From the NCBI RefSeq assembly GCF_003473485.1, contig NC_053046.1, positions 43,361,832-43,425,831 on the forward strand: a stretch of 64,000 nt of DNA. The letters run 5' to 3'. Shown piece by piece: positions 22,110-32,671 of the stretch. How positions within the stretch are numbered: the first letter of the stretch is position 1; each line of letters begins with the position of its first letter. Position numbers and translations under genes: made by a program. The notes under the pieces are model-generated. The model did not search any database and had not been told where the DNA came from. It saw only the letters and a list, made by a program, of their open reading frames with translations. The DNA is from Medicago truncatula (taxonomy: Eukaryota; Streptophyta; Magnoliopsida; Fabales; Fabaceae).

Positions 22110-22511
22110 AGTAATAATGTGATACTGGCATCAAGTGCAACCCAAATTGTGGTTGCATTGTAGTTTCAACTTTTCAGAATCCCTATAAGATTTGGAACTC
22201 AAGCCACAGAGATCACCAGAAATATCAATACTGAAATAAAATTTCTCCAATTTTCAACATGCAAAAGAAAACTCTACAAATAACTTCCCGACAATAAGTG
22301 AAAACTCACAGCACATTAAAAAAAATCTTACTGATACGTTAAATCAGTGCAGTCAGACATCAATCTAATAAATATGTGGTGAAAGTCATATCAAGAGCTT
22401 GAAAGTGGTAAATTTAGCTAGTCTCTTAGGAAAAACACAATTGTAACAAAATGGGCTTTAAAGTTCTATTGAACTACAAAAACTAATGTAACATCAGATT
22501 TTGATCAAATA
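22110..22511. repeat. 400-bp direct repeat, copy B (uL14m 5' UTR intron)
   Basis: Second member of the pair. It lies upstream of the start-codon exon on the minus strand, inside the proposed 5' UTR intron (23266-21961). The high similarity indicates a recent duplication or ongoing gene conversion. Confidence 0.92.
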
Positions 22512-23266
22512 TGAGACATAACTGTATGGTGGTTGTGTCCACACATAGTGGCTGATCTTGTCCAAAATATTGGGAGGAGCGGAAAGTACAAACTAAAATA
22601 TTGTTAAAGTCATATAAATATAAGCTTTCCTCTTAAAAAAATGCATCAATTTTGTTATGTTTAACCATTGTATCACTCGTAAAAAACACACAAATCAAAT
22701 ACTAATAACATAAAGCAGCAAGAAATTCAACAAAAAAAGAAACTCATTTGCATATTGCCTTCCAAATTGACACCTATTCAACACCATTGACACTCTTGCC
22801 AACATATCCAATACAAAGTCTTACTAAATTGCTAATTGAAATAATAAAATTTTGAGACAATGACATAATTCAATGTAATCACACATGTCAATGTTGCGTC
22901 GGCATCAGACACAGGACACACCTTCTATCGATCATGAGTGTCGGTGCTACAAAGCCAGAAACCCACATAAAAAAACAAATTACAAACATAACAGAGACAA
23001 GCTATGGTTTCATTAAATTTGAAATTCATTGATTTGAAGATTTGTGAAGTATATGAAAATTATTAGGGTTTATGTAAAACAGTGGGAAAACTCGCTAAAA
23101 ATTGTTGTAGAACCTTAAAATTTATTTTTTTATAACCTACGATATAAACAAGAAAGAGATGGAAGGTGAGTTATTGCGTTGTTGAGAAATGGAAGAAGAG
23201 GAATTGAAAATGAATAAAAGATTGGTGAAGTTTGAAGAATGAGAAGAGAAGAGAAGACAAACAAAC

Positions 23267-23400
23267 CTGAGAAACTGAAGAATGAGAAGAGAAGACGGAG
23301 TCGGAGAGAGAGAGCCGCCGCCGGAGTCAGGCTGTCAGAGGGAGAGAATTTCGGGCGAAGCAGAAGCAGGTGAGGTTGGAGATACACCTGCAAAATAGTG
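23267..23400 (-). other. Probable 5' UTR exon of uL14m
   Basis: The minus strand is rich in CT and in ggcggcggctctctctctcc-like sequence typical of plant leaders, and ends in tttctcag followed by gtttgt, a good donor. A matching acceptor (tttttttag) occurs at 21961 just upstream of the start-codon exon. The 5' limit is a guess; no transcript evidence is available. Confidence 0.45.
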
Positions 23401-24855
23401 CCTAATGTATTACGGTACGAGACTTCCTCAACTAATTGATTGATTTTGTTGTGTTTGATATAGTTAATGGTTAGACTAGTTTTTTTTTCTTTCCTACTCA
23501 CCTACACGTGCAATTATGAAAACTAATCTTTAAGTCAGACTATAATGAATGTCAATCTCAAAAGATTTAGCACCAGCACGTTTATGATTTAGTTTGAACT
23601 CAAGACATATGGTTGAACTATAAAAAAATTATTAGTTCACTACCAAATAAAAAATATCTATTACTTCTAGAAAGGACATGTGGCCCAAGGCGCTGCTTCA
23701 GCTTACTTCTAGAAACCTCTAGAACACGCCTAAAATATTTAAATACCACTATTATTTGCCGTCTAAGTAAGCACAAATCAGATTTATAGAGGGCTATATA
23801 TACAAACTTTGAGAGTCTTCTCAAGGCATGACCAATACGATACAAACTCTAATACGATTATTGTACTTTTTGCAAGTACACCTAGGAACCTGAGCAATGT
23901 GAGACAAATAACAATCTACAAGCAACTTCAAAATCGACTTCAACATCCACCCTCACGTCTAGCGTGGGCTCGTGTCCAATTTCCACATTGTAATCTTAAG
24001 TAATCTGGCTCTAATATCACGTTAAATAAGTCTGGATTTAACCCATTTATTGTTGGCCTAGTGGTTGACTTGGGATCTTGGAGTTTGCTTCCCCAGAGGT
24101 CTCAGGTTCGATTTCCTCTGATGCCAATTTCGGTGGGCTAAGTCTATACAGAGTTTGCTTTGGCTTTAAATGGACCCCGCAAGTGGGCGGTGGGGTTGGT
24201 CCTCTCGGATTAGTCGATTCTTGGATCAGATATCAATTTTTTTTTTTTTAAAAAAAAAAAGGATCCCGTCCTAAAAGTTAATTCAAATGATAAGGGTACT
24301 CAAACATATTTATACACTCAACAACCTAGGAACCTGAGGGACAAATAACAAACTACTAACAACCTCAAAAGTGACCTCAACATTATCCATATATACCAAA
24401 CCCAAATACACCATTTTATAACCAACCTCTTATGAATTACACTTATCAACAAATTCTTCAAATGACTACCAACAAATAGAACCACCAATAAGTTATGGAG
24501 TGATTGATTATGTGATTGGAGGAAGTGGAAAATAACAATGATGAAAGTGATAACAATATCATCTTGCTTGTTGATCTTTATTAAATGCAGTCTATCTTTA
24601 CATGTTATAACAATGGAGAAAAGTGAAAACGATTAATTTTTAAGTTCTTATGCATTATATATGATTATATAAATAATTTTAACAAAATATGCGTAAAGTT
24701 GCGACCATTATTTATATATCGCAACGTCCATTGCCGTCTTCTCTCCTCTTCTCACATTTGTCACTCACTCTACCAATTGATTGATGATTCTCTAATTTCT
24801 CATTTCTCATTCCTTCTCCAAATTGTTTGTTTTAGGGTTTTAGAATTGAGAAGCA
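23401..24855. other. Intergenic DNA with a SINE and diverged repeats
   Basis: No gene is seen between the divergent uL14m and CCCH genes. Two diverged copies of a block of about 75 bp (cctaggaacctgag through gacctcaacat-like words) lie at about 23880-23955 and 24325-24395, on either side of the SINE at 24050-24249. Near 23950 the words gtgggctcgtgtccaattt and ggctctaatatcacgtta look like the edge of a retroelement, but I could not define it. The final 130 bases are the pyrimidine-rich leader of the CCCH gene. Confidence 0.45.
24050..24249 (+). mobile_element. tRNA-derived SINE (Au-like) with T-rich 3' end
   Basis: A perfect pol III A box, tggcctagtgg (24054-24064), is followed 41 bases later by a B box, ggttcgatttcc (24105-24116). 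The body contains cccgcaagtgggcggtgggg and ctcggattagtcgattcttgg, words I associate with the plant Au-SINE family, and it ends in a run of 13 T. This is a different family from the SINEs at 0.1 and 39.5 kb, which end in A. I could not find a target-site duplication. Confidence 0.72.
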
Positions 24856-27800
24856 ATGGAGAAAGTAGACACTGAAATCATCCCTATGCCTTTCCCTCCT
24901 TACCGTCGATCTCACTTCCGCAGCCATACTTACACCACCCTTCTCCGTATTCTTTCCCACCTTTCTTCTTCCACCGTTCCTGGTACATTATTCTTATTCT
25001 TATTCTTATTGTTGTTGCTTCTACTTTTACCTTTTGTTTTACTACTGCCAAAATCATTGATTTTACTTTAGTTGAATGTAGAGTGATTTACATAAAAGTG
25101 AATTGAACAATAAATTTCAGTGTAAAAACCACATTTAGACTCAAAAGCTACAAAACCTAGCTTCAGGTTAGAATCAACTCTGGAGGCTAAATTAATGGTT
25201 CTCGAGGTCAACTAGGCATGTTAAAATCAATCAATTTTACACCTCAAGAGTCGATTTTGGTTGTTCCAAACATAGGCTAAAGCGCAGCAGAATTTGAACA
25301 AACTATTTAGTACAAAATGTGTTCAAAGCGGCGGCTATAGTGGCGTTATAACAATATTGCATAGCGGAATTATATCAATCCGCTATCCGTGATTGAGTGA
25401 TCGAGTCAGCACAGTTAGTTATAGGAACATGGTTTTGTTTCGCTCTGTAGTACCAGTATTCTGCTTGCACAGTTAGTTACAAGGTTAAGACATTTTTTGG
25501 CTAGCTGTGCTATATTACTCTATTAAGGGCTGTGGTTGCAGTGTCAAGAGACATAAAAAATCCTTCATGTCTCACAGCTAGGGTTGCGGTAGCGATTGCC
25601 CCTTTTCGTTTTTGATATTATTGATTTGAATGATTGTTCAGTTCAGTTTCTTTTGTTAATTGAAAACACAAGGGTGTTCCTTTTCTTCAATATATTTAAA
25701 GTGCACTTTTCCCCCTTAACTTTAAAAAGTTGCGATTTTGGCCCCCTATGTACAAAATCTACAATTTTGGTCCCCTAAGATTTAGCCCCTTTGCATCTTT
25801 GGTCCTTTTGGTCAATTTTGACCAAGTCAACGCTGATTTGGCATGCCACGTGTGTAATTAGCCATTTTTTAAAAATAAAAATGTAACATGTTAAATTGTT
25901 GAATTAAAAAAATTTTAAAAAAAGGAAGAAGGAGAGGCACGTTCATCTTCCAAAAAATTAAAACTTCATATCCAATATGCAATTACTTATTTTGCTTACA
26001 ATGTTTGTATTGTTCAATGGTGACATGCCACTGTCAAGTCGCAACGCAACTATGCACAACTGTATATCCAATATCCAATTACTTATGGATCGAAGTAACC
26101 AAGAGAAAACGATGATGGCTCACAACCATGTTTCATCGCCTTCTGTTTCGTAGGTATGAACAGCCAGAGTTATTGAAGCTTAAACTGTCTGATTCAATGT
26201 TGCTCTGATACCCTTCACGTTATATTTTGTCCCTAGGTGTAATAAGACCTGCAATGTTGGAAAGTAACTGAATTAGATAAAACCATATATATCCACTTTA
26301 TAGAAGTTTTTTAAGTTGTGGTGATTTAGAAAGGGGTAAAAACATTTGAGGTGATTTTTCATTTGAGGTGATCTGCAATGTAAAATGAAATAATTTAGAA
26401 AGGGGGAAAAACATTTGAGGTGATTTTCTGAATCTTTTTATGAAGGTTGTTATTGTTGTTGACGAGATTGTTGTTGTTGTTGTTGAAAAGATTCATGGTG
26501 TATTTGATGGAGTTTCTGGGTTTTGGTTGAGAAGAAGATGAAGTTGTTAAGAAAATGATGAGAAGATGAAGTTTTAATTTTTTGGAAGATGAAGATTTTC
26601 TGGATTTTCACGTGCCTCTCCTTCTTCCTTTCCTTTTTCATTTTTTTAATTCAACAATTTAACATATTACATTTTTATTTTTAAAAAATGGTTAATTACA
26701 CATGTGGCATGCCAAATCAGCGTTGACTTGGTCAAAATTGACCAAAAGGACCAAAGATGCAAATGGGCTAAATCTTAGGGGACTAAAAATGTAGTTTTTG
26801 TACATAGAGGGCCAAATTCACAACTTTTTAAAAGTTAGGGGGGGGAAAGTGCACTTTAGCCTATATTTTTTTTAGATATAAAAAAACTTCCTGTCACAAC
26901 AAAAATATAAATAATTTGATGTCACAGATAAGGTTAAGGTTGCGGTTGCAGACATTTTTAACTTGCCTGTTTTTTTTTTTACATATTTGTTGATTGAAAA
27001 ACAGAAGGGTGTTCTTTTTCTTCATTTTTTTAAAAACTTTTTTGTGAAGTTTCCTGTTGGATTTTGAATTAAAGCTTATTTGTTTGGTTGTTGTTATGGA
27101 TCAAATTGATGATAGGTCATATTTCAATGCTGCACTTTTCATATTTTTTTGCTACACTCTTTGTTAAAAAATTTAATAATTTTTCTTCCTCTTTCAAGAT
27201 AATGGCAATGTTGGAATGGGGCAAGAAAACCAGGAAAAGGAGCCTGAGAACTCCGAGTTAAAAGTTGGTGCTGATGTCAAGGATCCCAAGGGTCCAATAC
27301 CCTTGAAGGAAATACATGATGTTCATGAGACCATTGAAAGTGTTGGAGACAAGGGTAAGGATTTGAGTGCCAATGCTATGGTCCTAGATGATGCAGCAGC
27401 ATTTCTTATGGGAGGAGATGAACAATCTACACAAACAGATGGTTTTCATTTGGAACAAACGATAATGGACGAGTTGGAGCTTGTTGTAAAAGGGGATGAA
27501 GATCCTGTTTGTGATGATAGTTTAATCCCCTTGAACTGCGAGAAACAGAATAGCGGTAGTGAAGTTGATTTGATGGATTACCGAGTAGAACATGTTGAAC
27601 ATCTGCGTTCTGGTACAAATACGTCTGAAAGTGTAAGTGAGGTGCAGTCGCAAGTACAAGGGGAGCTTAATCAACTTGACGTGGAAGGCTTTAATGTGTC
27701 CGAGTCAACAAAGGGACAAGCTTCCGATTCCGTAATTAGTAGTACATCAAGCATACAGATTGAAAGACAACAGAAGGAAACAGAATTGGTAACGCTGGTT

Positions 27801-30664
27801 TGTCCTCTAGCGGGATCTATTCCTACTATTCAAGAGGGTGAATTTGAGAAGGAAGAACAGTATGGTCATAAGGTTGATGAAGCAACTCATAGTTCTTTAG
27901 ATCTTGATACAAATACTGAAGCATTGAATATGACAGAAGATGGTGGATTGCTAGACTCTACAATTTTGAAAGATAAATGTGAAACACAAAATGAAGAGAA
28001 ATCAGAGAAGTTAATTTGTGTGAAAAATACAACAAATTCTTCCGATATTCTGATCGACGAAGGAGATCTAGAAGAGGGAGAAATTTCTGGAGAAATTTCA
28101 ATGGATGGAAACACATTTGACGTGTCTTCTGCAGATGCTATAGTTTCAGAACAGATGAAATTGGATGAGATTGAGAAACCCGGGAGTTCATTTGAAAACA
28201 TGACTTCTCCTTTCAATACGGGTATCTCCTTTCAAGGCTTTCCATCTAATCTCTTTACGGTAAATGCAATTCAAGATACACCAACATTAACCAAAAATCA
28301 AGTCTTGCGCAAAGGATTCATGGAAGAAACCTCTCACGGGAACTCGTCTGTAGTACAGGTATGGATTTCACCGAGTATTTTAGCACAATATTCAATGATA
28401 ACCTACCTTTATTTTAGTTACCTTTACATTGTGTTCTGTACTCACCACCAATGATGAATGGAAGATATTCGACGATGATCCTTCCTTTTGTAATTTTTAA
28501 TATATCGCCCTATTTGAGTTTGTTTGGGAAAATTTATTTAAGGTCAGAATAATGTTCTGAAGTACTTTATCATCAACCATATCCTTCGGTATCCTATTTA
28601 GAGTTCCATAATATAGACAACTATTCAACAATGTTAAAACTTGGTGATGTTTACTTTTCTTTGATTAATTATTGTTCATATGCAGCAGATTGTTGATGCC
28701 AGCAGAAATGAACAAAGTGGTCCTGATCCTAAGAAGAAGAAAAACAAAAAGGTGTTCTTCTGATATTGTTGGCTTGTTATATTTTCTTTCTTAATGTTGT
28801 ATTGAATTTCTAAACTTGTGATATGGGTTTTGAGGCTAGCTGGTTTTTCCTCCTCTGAAGTCACCCCAACATCAGTTGGTACATTATCTACTATTTATGA
28901 AGAAGAGAATTGCTAGCAAAACACTCTCTAACACTCTTTTCAACACACGTTCTTCCATTTATCAAAATTAATATATGTTCTACTGTGTTTATGTAGGACC
29001 CACATCATTTAACTGGCAACTGTATTAACTGGCAACTGCCAATCAACTCCGAGTGTAACTGTCTAACTGTATTAACTGGCAACTGCCAATCATCTAGGAG
29101 TTGCTGACTGACGCTTGTCAGTCAGCTAGAGGCAGTTAGTTTATGTCTATAAATAGACTTTTCAACCTAATGTAATTAAGACTAAGAAATCAATCTAACA
29201 GAATTCACAAAAACATATTTTATTCACAAAAACAGTTTAATAATTTTAATGCAAGTGATGCTTATATTTTTGGCGAACTATTGATCATTTGCAGCAGATG
29301 GTTGATGCCAGTGGGAGCAAACGTGGTCCTGGTTCTCAGGAGAAGAAAACTAGAAAGAGGGTATTATTCTGATTTTATTAATATATCTTCCTTTATGTTG
29401 TATTAATGCCTTTAACTTGTAAATATATTTTGAAGCCAATTAATTTCACATCCTTTGAGGTCATTTCAACATTGGTTTATTAATTATCTGCTAGTTACGA
29501 GAATAATCCTTAGTTCTATGTTTTTGTATTACTGATGATTTCTTTATTTGATAAAATTTGCTCTGCAGAAGAAGTATCGAAAGAACAAAGCAGAAAAGAA
29601 CAGAGAGCCAGGTGGTAAAAGGCCAAAGTTTATTCCAGAACAAAAACCAAAACCTAAACAATGTCGCCATTATATGAAAGGAAGATGCCATGAGGTTATA
29701 TTAAACTCAGTTATATTAAACCTCGACTTATTCTTCACTTTATATCATGACACCTTTATGCTTGTTTTAAATTTCTTTTATTATTCTTCATTATACTGTT
29801 ACATTAGACGGGATAGGATTAGAAATGACGACGTTACAGAGAGAATTGGGGTAGCACTTAGTAGAAAAGATGGTGGAAACTAGACTTAGGTGGTTTGGGC
29901 ATGTAGAGAGAAGACATGTAGATTCTGTAGTAAGGAGAGTAGATCACATGGAGAGTAGTCAAATCACTAGGGGGAGAGAAAGACCTAGAAAAACTATTAG
30001 ACAAACTATTTAGAAAGATCTAGATATTAATGAGTTGGACCTAGAGTAGATCACATGGAGAGTAGTCAAATCACTAGGGGGAGAGAAAGACCTAGAAAAA
30101 CTATTAGACAAACTATTTAGAAAGATCTAGATATTAATGAGTTGGATAGAAATATGGTATTAAGAGCATTATGGCGTCGTTTGATCCATGTTTAGTGGGA
30201 TAAGGCTTGGTTCTTGTTGTATTGTACCATTACACAATACATACGAGAATTTGTTATTCTAGTATTGATGCTTCATTTAACTTTTTGATTCTTAAGAAGG
30301 TAAAAATTATATATTTGTTAATTGGAACATAGAACTTGCATGAATATTCATTTATATATGGGATTAATGAGCCATGTCTTTAAATAACAAGATAAATTTC
30401 ATGTTGATATTTTACTTGTCATGTTAGAAGATTTCCGTATTCATGACTTGAATTACAATCTTGTAAACGTTCTTCTTTTTCAGTTATATAATTTGACATT
30501 TGAATTTATCTGAACCCTGGAGAGTTTATTGTGGTTTTGTGGAAACTGAAAGTTACCTCCAGGGCCGAACCAACGCATATAAGGCCTTTTTATCAAGTAA
30601 ATTTTTAAAAAAAAAATTAAGGTTGTGATTCCGTTGCTTGCCTTACCCTTGGGCCGACCCTGGT

Positions 30665-30729
<65 letters not shown>

Positions 30730-32671
30730 TCTCTATATTGAAAACTATCAATTCTTACTTTCTCTTGCTTTGATCAAAACAAATTTGACAGGGGGACCAG
30801 TGCAATTTCTCACATGATGCTATTCCTTTAACAAAGTCCGTGGTATTGGTCTTTTTAAAATATCACTCCCTATTATTCTTTTCATGTTTAAATATGTATA
30901 TGGTCCCTGCAAATATATGCCACCTTTTGGTTTTAGTCCCGGTAAATTTTTGTTTTTTATCCTTGTAAATATACCACTTTTCTCTTTTTTGTTTTAATCT
31001 CTGTAAAATTTGTTCTTGTTGGAATTAGTCCCTGTAATATGTGTCTAATATTTGTTTAAGTCCTTCTGTTGTCTGTATTAGAGGGCCTAAAATCAAATAC
31101 TTTGCATATTATGGGACTAATTCCAACATGAACAAATTTTTAAGAAACTAAAACAGAACATCAAAAATCAAAATATAAAAGGCTGTTCATCGCTGTATCT
31201 TCGTAAGGATGAAAAAACAAAACTTTTACAGGGACCAAAAACATTTAAGCTTTCTTTTCATCAAGTTGTAACAAAACCAAGAGAAATTTACAGAACCTTG
31301 TTGATTTTGAAATTGCAGCCATGTGCTCACTATGCCTGTGGCTCTTGTATGAAAGGGAATGATTGCCCATATGATCATCAGCTTTCCAAGTATCCTTGTT
31401 CCAATTTTGTGTCTAAAGGCTCCTGTTATAGAGGTCGTTGTATGTTTTCACACCAGGTACGACATCCTATTCAACTTTACTTGTTGTAAATGACTTAATG
31501 TCAACGAACGTAATAAATAATCAATGTTGTCATATAGCGGCTACACTGACGCTATAGCATAGTAAAATTTGAAAAACCAATATTGTTCCGTGATACTATT
31601 TGTACAAATTGTTGTTAAATAGTAGCATAGTGGAATTTGAACAAACTTCTTTTTCTGCGATCCACAATTTACAACACTGTAAATAACGGATTTGCATTGT
31701 ATATTTATTCTCTCTTGGATTAAAACGAGCTCTTTCTCATTTAGGTGCAAACCAGCCAAGATATACCTACGCCTACAAATGCTTGCAAACCAGAGTTGAA
31801 GTCTCCTCTTTCGTCAGGAAATACAAATTTCAGTACACCACTGAATAATCATGGCACTGGTTCTGTCCAACAAACCAACTCCAATTCTAAGGGAATTTAT
31901 TCTCACACCAATGTAGAACATAAGGTGACAGACGTTTCACAGACAAAGCCTACCTCAGCACCCAAAGGAATTAGATTTATAAATGTTGCTAACTTATCAC
32001 CTACTACACCAAAACAAGACACGGTACAACCAAACAAGGGAAATCTTGTCCACGGTGGAACATGTGCAGATAAAGGTCAAAATACTGTGGAAATTTCTAA
32101 AAAAATTCCAGCTGTCATGCCCAAGGGAGTCAACTTTCTTTCTTTCGGCAAAGGTTCTGTTTGCAGTTTTAAACTTTCTATTCAATCCACTGCACAAGAA
32201 ATGATATTGAAGTTGCCTCAGTCAGTCAATTTTGGTTTGTCTGAACATTCAGTTTCACTGCTGAATAAGGATGATCATGGAAAAGCTATTGACATAACTG
32301 CACAAAATTTACCACAAACTGCGCTATTCTCACATGAGATTTCAGACAAAAACCAATCCATGGCAGAACGAATGAAATCAAGGTTTCTGGAGAAAGATTC
32401 AACCGATGATTCTGTGAGGGATCACAGCCATTGTAAATCAGCTCAAGAGGTAAATAAGGCATCTGATAATTCTCAGGCTTCAACTGTGACCTCAGCTACG
32501 CTTCTTGCTAGTCCCTTTGTTTCACTTCAATCTTCAGAAGGCCTGGTATCTGGATGTCCTAAACAAGCATCAAACATAGGCCAAAGGGCACTCATTTCGA
32601 CTTTAGCTTTTGCGGCGGAGCATGAATCAAATATTAAGATGAAATGCCCTACTGGTGCTTCACCTGTATGA
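24856..32671 (+). CDS. CCCH-type zinc finger protein (885 aa, 8 exons)
   Basis: Nuclear CCCH protein resembling Arabidopsis C3H7 (At1g21570), probably RNA-binding. Exons are 24856-24982, 27199-28358, 28686-28751, 29295-29360, 29569-29694, 30792-30839, 31319-31456 and 31745-32671; GT-AG junctions and phases give 885 codons. The long N-terminal part is acidic, including GDLEEGEISGEIS. Exons 3-5 are Lys/Arg-rich (probable nuclear localisation). Fingers follow: CRHYMKGRCHEGDQCNFSH (C-x7-C-x5-C-x3-H, split between exons 5 and 6), CAHYACGSCMKGNDCPYDH (same spacing) and CSNFVSKGSCYRGRCMFSH (C-x8-C-x4-C-x3-H). The third finger has four rather than the more usual five residues between Cys 2 and Cys 3. 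Exons 3 and 4 are duplicates of one another. The C-terminal 308 residues are Ser/Thr-rich with repeated PKGI/V motifs. Introns hold a long inverted-repeat transposon, a LINE fragment and repeats. An off-frame tail follows the stop (see findings). Confidence 0.92.
25285..25395. repeat. Fragment of a dispersed repeat in CCCH intron 1
   Basis: Words such as agcagaatttgaacaaact, agcggcggctatagtgg and catagcggaatt recur in similar form at 31535-31680 and, more loosely, in the 16.2 and 48.2 kb repeats. It looks like a decayed non-autonomous transposon; the ends are not resolved. Confidence 0.35.
25697..26858. mobile_element. 1.16-kb DNA transposon with 240-bp terminal inverted repeats
   Basis: The two ends are long inverted copies: about 25697-25938 (taaagtgcacttttccccc ... 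ggagaggcacg) and about 26611-26858 (cgtgcctctccttcttcc ... ggaaagtgcacttta). Internal landmarks match in reverse order, for example tttggcatgccacgtg and cacatgtggcatgccaaa, or gaccaagtcaacgctgattt and aatcagcgttgacttggtc. The 670-bp centre codes for no transposase, so it is non-autonomous. The sequence tatattt occurs at both edges but a clean duplication is not resolved. Long TIRs suggest a Mutator-like or foldback element. It lies in intron 1 of the CCCH gene, so the pre-mRNA could fold into a long hairpin. Confidence 0.82.
28900..29215. mobile_element. Probable LTR-type fossil plus MITE fragment in CCCH intron 3
   Basis: The left part, gctagcaaaacactctctaa to aggacccacat, resembles half of the MITE family at 55144. 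The right part holds two copies of ttaactggcaactgccaatca, a tataaata box and an A/T-rich end, a composition typical of an LTR. No internal region is present. It is an old fragment separating the duplicated exons 3 and 4; its family is not determined. Confidence 0.35.
29802..30228 (+). mobile_element. LINE (RTE-like) reverse transcriptase 3' fragment in CCCH intron 5
   Basis: The plus-strand translation contains RLRWFGHVERRHVDSVVRRV, GRERPRKTI and DLDINELDRNMVLRALWRRL-like residues, the standard C-terminal end of plant RTE-type reverse transcriptases. It is followed by ataaggcttggttcttgttg, typical of their 3' ends. The rest of the LINE is absent (5' truncation). A perfect 105-bp tandem duplication is present within it (29936-30040 and 30043-30147). 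It is in sense with the host gene. Confidence 0.8.
29936..30147 (+). repeat. Perfect 105-bp tandem duplication within the LINE fragment
   Basis: Copy 1 (29936-30040) and copy 2 (30043-30147) begin agagtagatcacatggagag and end attaatgagttgga with no difference that I can see; two bases (ct) separate them. Perfect identity inside an otherwise decayed LINE indicates a recent event. Confidence 0.92.
30665..30728. repeat. Compound (TA)n(TG)n microsatellite
   Basis: A TA run with one interruption passes directly into a TG run, inside CCCH intron 5, just before the exon 6 acceptor region. Confidence 0.95.
30895..31245. mobile_element. Decayed TIR element in CCCH intron 6
   Basis: The left side has repeated phrases such as tggtccctgcaaa and ttttagtcccggtaaa; the right side has the inverse form, ttacagggaccaaaaac. 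A central pair, gttggaattagtccctgtaa and tatgggactaattccaac, is also inverted. It belongs to the same broad class as the elements at 37801 and 39675 but is more diverged. No coding sequence is present. Confidence 0.55.
31535..31680. repeat. Fragment of a dispersed repeat in CCCH intron 7
   Basis: Contains catatagcggctacactg, tagtagcatagtggaattt and acaatttacaacactg, relatives of words at 25.3, 16.2 and 48.2 kb. It is a decayed non-autonomous transposon fragment with no clear ends. Confidence 0.35.

Noticed and set aside
24054-24116. tRNA gene suggested by A and B boxes
   Set aside because: The segment does not fold into a tRNA and is followed by a SINE body and T tail.
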